Origin: JBBIRT01 sp037441725
GTDB taxonomy: Bacteria > Desulfobacterota > BSN033 > UBA1163
Assembly: GCA_037441725.1 (NCBI GenBank)
Contig: JBBIRT010000033.1
Coordinates: forward strand, 1 to 25,839
DNA length: 25,839 nt
Direction: 5' to 3'
Under the pieces are notes generated by a model. The model was given only the letters and a program-made list of their open reading frames with translations, was not told the DNA's origin and did no database searches. Shown here in pieces: positions 23,071-25,839 of this stretch (within the stretch, counting starts at the first letter, position 1; each line of letters starts with the position of its first letter). Both the position numbers and the translations under genes were made by a program.

Positions 23071-23862
23071 ATGATCCCAAATTTTTCCCTCTGGCCCTTC
23101 TTTCCCATTCAATCTTGGATCTTCATTTTGATGAGGGTGGCCCCCATCCTTTTTTTGATGCCCCTGTTTGGCTCTAAGAATATTCCCAATCGGTTAAAGG
23201 CTGCCATGACCCTGGTCCTCAGCTTCATCCTACTACCCGTGGTCAGAGTGGAGCCATCTTCCTTCCCATCCGAGATCTTTGGTTTTCTCTTTTTTCTATT
23301 TTCTGAGTTTATGATTGGTTTTTTACTTGGCCTCTTCATTCGTTTGATCTTCGCTGGAATCCAACTGGCAGGAGAGTTTATTGGGTTTCAGATGGGATTT
23401 GGAATCGCTAACGTGATTGATCCCCAGTCTGGCACAGATACTACTCTCATTGCCCAGTTCCATTATCTTTTAGGATTATTGATCTTCCTCTCTATTGACG
23501 GACATCACTGGTTCTTAAGGGCGCTGATCCGAAGCTTTGACCTTCTCTCGCCTGGAGAATTTTCGCCTCAAAAGGGATTATTCCCATTTTTTCTGGAAGT
23601 TTGTGGGAAGATGTTTTTGACCGCTATCAAAATCGTTGCTCCCATTATGGTGATATTGATCCTGGTGCAGATGGCCATGGGTCTGATTGCGAGGACGGTT
23701 CCACAGGTGAATGTCCTTCTCAGTAGTTTTCCATTGACCATCAGCCTGGGCTTAATCTTTTTAGGGCTCTCTATGGATCTTCTCTGGCCCTATCTCAGAA
23801 ACCTCTTTGAGGAATCAGGAAAAGGACTGGTCTTTACCCTTTTACCTTTGATGAAACGATAG
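23071..23862 (+). CDS. fliR: Flagellar type III export gate protein FliR
   Basis: FliR joins FliP and FliQ in the export gate. I chose ATG 23071 (263 residues) because GAGGAG lies 9 nt upstream and the N-terminus fits the family. An ATG at 23047 overlapping fliQ would add 8 residues and has no Shine-Dalgarno sequence. Five to six hydrophobic segments are visible. Family blocks include RVAPILFLMPLFGSKNIPNR, FMIGFLLGLFIRLIFAGIQL-AGEFIGFQMGFG, and ARTVPQVNVLLSSFPLTISLGL. The gene ends 2 nt before flhB, a tight join suggesting coupled translation. Confidence 0.96.
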   Translation: MIPNFSLWPFFPIQSWIFILMRVAPILFLMPLFGSKNIPNRLKAAMTLVLSFILLPVVRVEPSSFPSEIFGFLFFLFSEFMIGFLLGLFIRLIFAGIQLAGEFIGFQMGFGIANVIDPQSGTDTTLIAQFHYLLGLLIFLSIDGHHWFLRALIRSFDLLSPGEFSPQKGLFPFFLEVCGKMFLTAIKIVAPIMVILILVQMAMGLIARTVPQVNVLLSSFPLTISLGLIFLGLSMDLLWPYLRNLFEESGKGLVFTLLPLMKR

Positions 23863-23864
23863 CT

Positions 23865-24932
23865 ATGGCAGAAGGATCTTTTGAGGAACGAACAGAACGG
23901 GCGACGCCGAGACGCCGGGAAGAGGCAAAGAAAAAAGGCCAAATCCCCAAGAGTCGGGAAATCTGCTCGGTCATGGTCTTATTCACGGGAGGATCGGTTT
24001 TGTTTTTCTTAGGAAGTTTTATGGTGAGACAGATCTCAGAATTGACCATTCAATATTTGGGACAGGTCGGATCCCTTCCTCTCAATCCTGACAATATCCA
24101 AGGCCTTAATTTAAGAGTGATCCAATCCATTCTCATCATCCTGGCCCCTGTCCTGATCGCCGTTTTCGTCATTTCCTTTCTGACCCATTACGTGCAGAGT
24201 GGTCCACTCCTTGCTGTAGAAACGGTCAAGCCTGAGTGGTCCAAGGTCAATCCCTTGAAAGGATTTGGCCGAATCTTTTCAAAACAGTCTTTGGCAGAGT
24301 TAATAAAATCCATTTTTAAAATTTTGATTATCGGTGGAGTCGCCTATACCCTTATTAAGAAAGAGATGTCTTCAGTCCTCCTCCTTACAGGTCAGAATCC
24401 CAGCACAACCCTCCAATACCTCCGCTCCATCTCATGGAGTCTTCTTCTAAAGGTTGGCTTGGTCATGTTTGTATTGGCTGGAGCGGATTATCTCTTCCAG
24501 CGATGGTCTTATGAAAGAAACCTCCGAATGACCAAGCAGGAGGTTAAAGAAGAGATGAAATCGACAGAAGGGGATCCATTGATCAAATCGAGGATTCGAA
24601 GCATTCAGCGCCAACTGGCCAGGAGACGAATGATGGCGGAGGTGCCGAAGGCCGATGTGATCATCACCAACCCAACCCACCTGGCCATTGCTTTACGTTA
24701 TCAGATCAAAGAGATGGAGGCTCCGAAGGTGGTGGCTAAGGGAGCAGGATGGATTGCTGAAAAGATTATTCACATCGCTCGAGAGCATCAGATCCCTCTC
24801 ATTGAGAATAAACCTTTGGCCCAGACCCTTTATCGATCTGTTGAGATCGGGCAGATGATCCCTTCGTCTCTCTATCAAGTTGTAGCTGATATTTTGGCTT
24901 ATGTCTATCGAATTAAGAATAAGGGGCTATAA
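23865..24932 (+). CDS. flhB: Flagellar export switch protein FlhB
   Basis: FlhB controls the change from rod/hook to filament export, signalled by FliK. The 355-residue protein starts with the family block ERTERATPRRREEAKKKGQI. Four transmembrane segments follow (about residues 30-205), then a cytoplasmic domain. The autocleavage motif N269-P-T-H272 is intact at the same residue numbers as in Salmonella FlhB, so the protein should cleave itself normally. fliK in the same cluster supplies the partner. The ATG at 23865 has only a weak Shine-Dalgarno sequence and probably depends on coupling to fliR 2 nt upstream. flhA follows after 5 nt. Confidence 0.97.
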   Translation: MAEGSFEERTERATPRRREEAKKKGQIPKSREICSVMVLFTGGSVLFFLGSFMVRQISELTIQYLGQVGSLPLNPDNIQGLNLRVIQSILIILAPVLIAVFVISFLTHYVQSGPLLAVETVKPEWSKVNPLKGFGRIFSKQSLAELIKSIFKILIIGGVAYTLIKKEMSSVLLLTGQNPSTTLQYLRSISWSLLLKVGLVMFVLAGADYLFQRWSYERNLRMTKQEVKEEMKSTEGDPLIKSRIRSIQRQLARRRMMAEVPKADVIITNPTHLAIALRYQIKEMEAPKVVAKGAGWIAEKIIHIAREHQIPLIENKPLAQTLYRSVEIGQMIPSSLYQVVADILAYVYRIKNKGL

Positions 24933-24937
24933 GTTCG

Positions 24938-25839
24938 ATGAAGTCATTAGATCAAACCCCTTCCATCTCTAAAAGAAGTTTCCTAATGGAGAGAAATGAC
25001 CTCTCAATGGGAATTGGGGTGATTGCGATCCTCATGCTCATGGTTATTCCTCTTCCTTCTTTGCTTTTGGATATTCTTCTCTCTTTCAGTATTACCGTTT
25101 CTCTGATCATCTTATTGACCTCTCTCTACTTTACGAATCCTCTTGAGTTTTCGACCTTCCCTTCCCTCCTTTTGATGACTACCCTTTTCCGATTGTCTAT
25201 GAATATTGCTTCTACTCGACTCATCCTACTTCATGGAAATGAGGGGACAGCAGCCGCAGGTCATGTGATTCGCTCCTTTGGCCATTTTGTGATTGGAGGA
25301 AATTACTTTGTAGGGTTCATCATCTTTATCATCCTGGTCATTATCAATTTCGTGGTCATCACTCGAGGCAGTGGTCGGATCGCAGAGGTGGCTGCTCGAT
25401 TCACATTGGATGCGATGCCAGGAAAACAGATGAGCATTGATGCAGATCTCAATGCCGGCATCATTGATGAGAAGGAAGCCNNNNNNNNNNAAGAAGAAGG
25501 GGGCTGATTGCACGAGAAGCAGACTTTTTCGGTGCCATGGATGGAGCGAGTAAATTCGTGAGGGGAGAGGCCATTGCAGGGCTGCTCATCATTCTGATCA
25601 ATATTGGAGGAGGCTTTATCATCGGGGTCCTTCAACATAAATTGTCCCTCCTCACTGCGGCCCAAACCTACACCCTCCTGACCATTGGGGATGCCCTGGT
25701 TTCTCAAATTCCTGCACTGATGGTCTCCACCGCAGCAGGAATTATCGTTAGCCGTGCTGCTTCAGAACAGAGTATGGGAAAGGATTTGGGAAGACAGTTT
25801 AAACTTCAACCCCAAGCCATAGGCCTCTCAGCAGGGATA
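24938..25839 (+). CDS. flhA: Flagellar export protein FlhA (partial, interrupted by an N gap)
   Basis: FlhA is the ring-forming export gate component that couples proton flow to protein export. The first 181 codons have transmembrane segments and the family blocks FRLSMNIASTRLILLHG, FVIGGNYFVGFIIFIILVII, and RIAEVAARFTLDAMPGKQ with IDADLN. Ten N at 25481-25490 interrupt the gene. After it the reading frame shifts, and from 25492 it resumes with RRRGLIAREADFFGAMDGAS then KFVRGEAIAGLLI, continuing to the window end without a stop (about 116 codons). An apparent TGA in the old frame at 25505 is an artefact of the gap length. The C-terminal cytoplasmic half lies outside the window. The ATG at 24938 is 5 nt after flhB. 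Confidence 0.95.
25481..25490. other. Assembly gap (10 N)
   Basis: Ten undetermined bases inside flhA. The flanking codons end in EKEA before and start RRRGLIAREADFF after, with the base at 25491 as a third codon position. To keep frame, the real gap must be 2 bases plus a multiple of 3, so ten is a placeholder length. The typical FlhA sequence here (a run of arginines) suggests only a few bases are missing. Confidence 0.9.

Overview
The window looks like chromosomal sequence from an uncultured Desulfobacterota ('deltaproteobacterial')-type organism. The evidence is the gene order thrS-infC-rpmI-rplT-pheS-pheT-ihfA-merR, tRNA genes with encoded CCA ends, IHF-alpha, and two sigma-54-like (GG-N10-GC) promoters ahead of flagellar genes. 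Base composition looks AT-leaning and even throughout (judged by eye, not computed). A run of ten N at 25481-25490 marks a scaffold gap, so this is probably a draft or metagenome-derived assembly. Every confident gene is on the + strand. I see no mobile element, CRISPR array, toxin-antitoxin pair, phage gene or defence island.

Region 1 (1-7280) is a tight housekeeping run: mutS (5' end outside the window), pcm, tsaD, rsmA and clpB. They cover mismatch repair, isoaspartate repair, tRNA t6A modification, 16S rRNA dimethylation and protein disaggregation. Gaps are 16-32 nt, consistent with one transcript. Region 2 (7281-7680) is non-coding apart from tRNA-Val(GAC). It also holds a candidate sigma-70 promoter, a long imperfect inverted repeat, and a perfect 19-bp hairpin ending 18 nt before thrS.

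Region 3 (7681-15239) is the translation cluster: ThrRS, IF3, ribosomal proteins L35 and L20, both PheRS subunits, IHF-alpha, a MerR-type regulator, then tRNA-Pro(GGG) behind its own good promoter. infC most likely starts at a non-standard ATC codon placed behind an exceptionally long Shine-Dalgarno sequence. Region 4 (15240-15802) holds a small stand-alone Rieske ferredoxin, terminator-like hairpins and a sigma-54-like promoter.

Region 5 (15803-25839) is flagellar. fliK-flgD-flgE (hook-length control, hook cap, hook) form one unit that ends at a 14-bp inverted-repeat terminator candidate. A second unit behind its own sigma-54-like promoter is fliL-fliM-fliN-fliO-fliP-fliQ-fliR-flhB-flhA (C-ring and the type III export gate). 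flhA is cut by the assembly gap and by the window end.

No wholly new system is evident. The points most worth a second look are regulatory: the thrS leader hairpin, the infC start, the near-leaderless fliK start behind a sigma-54 site, and a TGT-N10-ACA dyad upstream of the fliL promoter.
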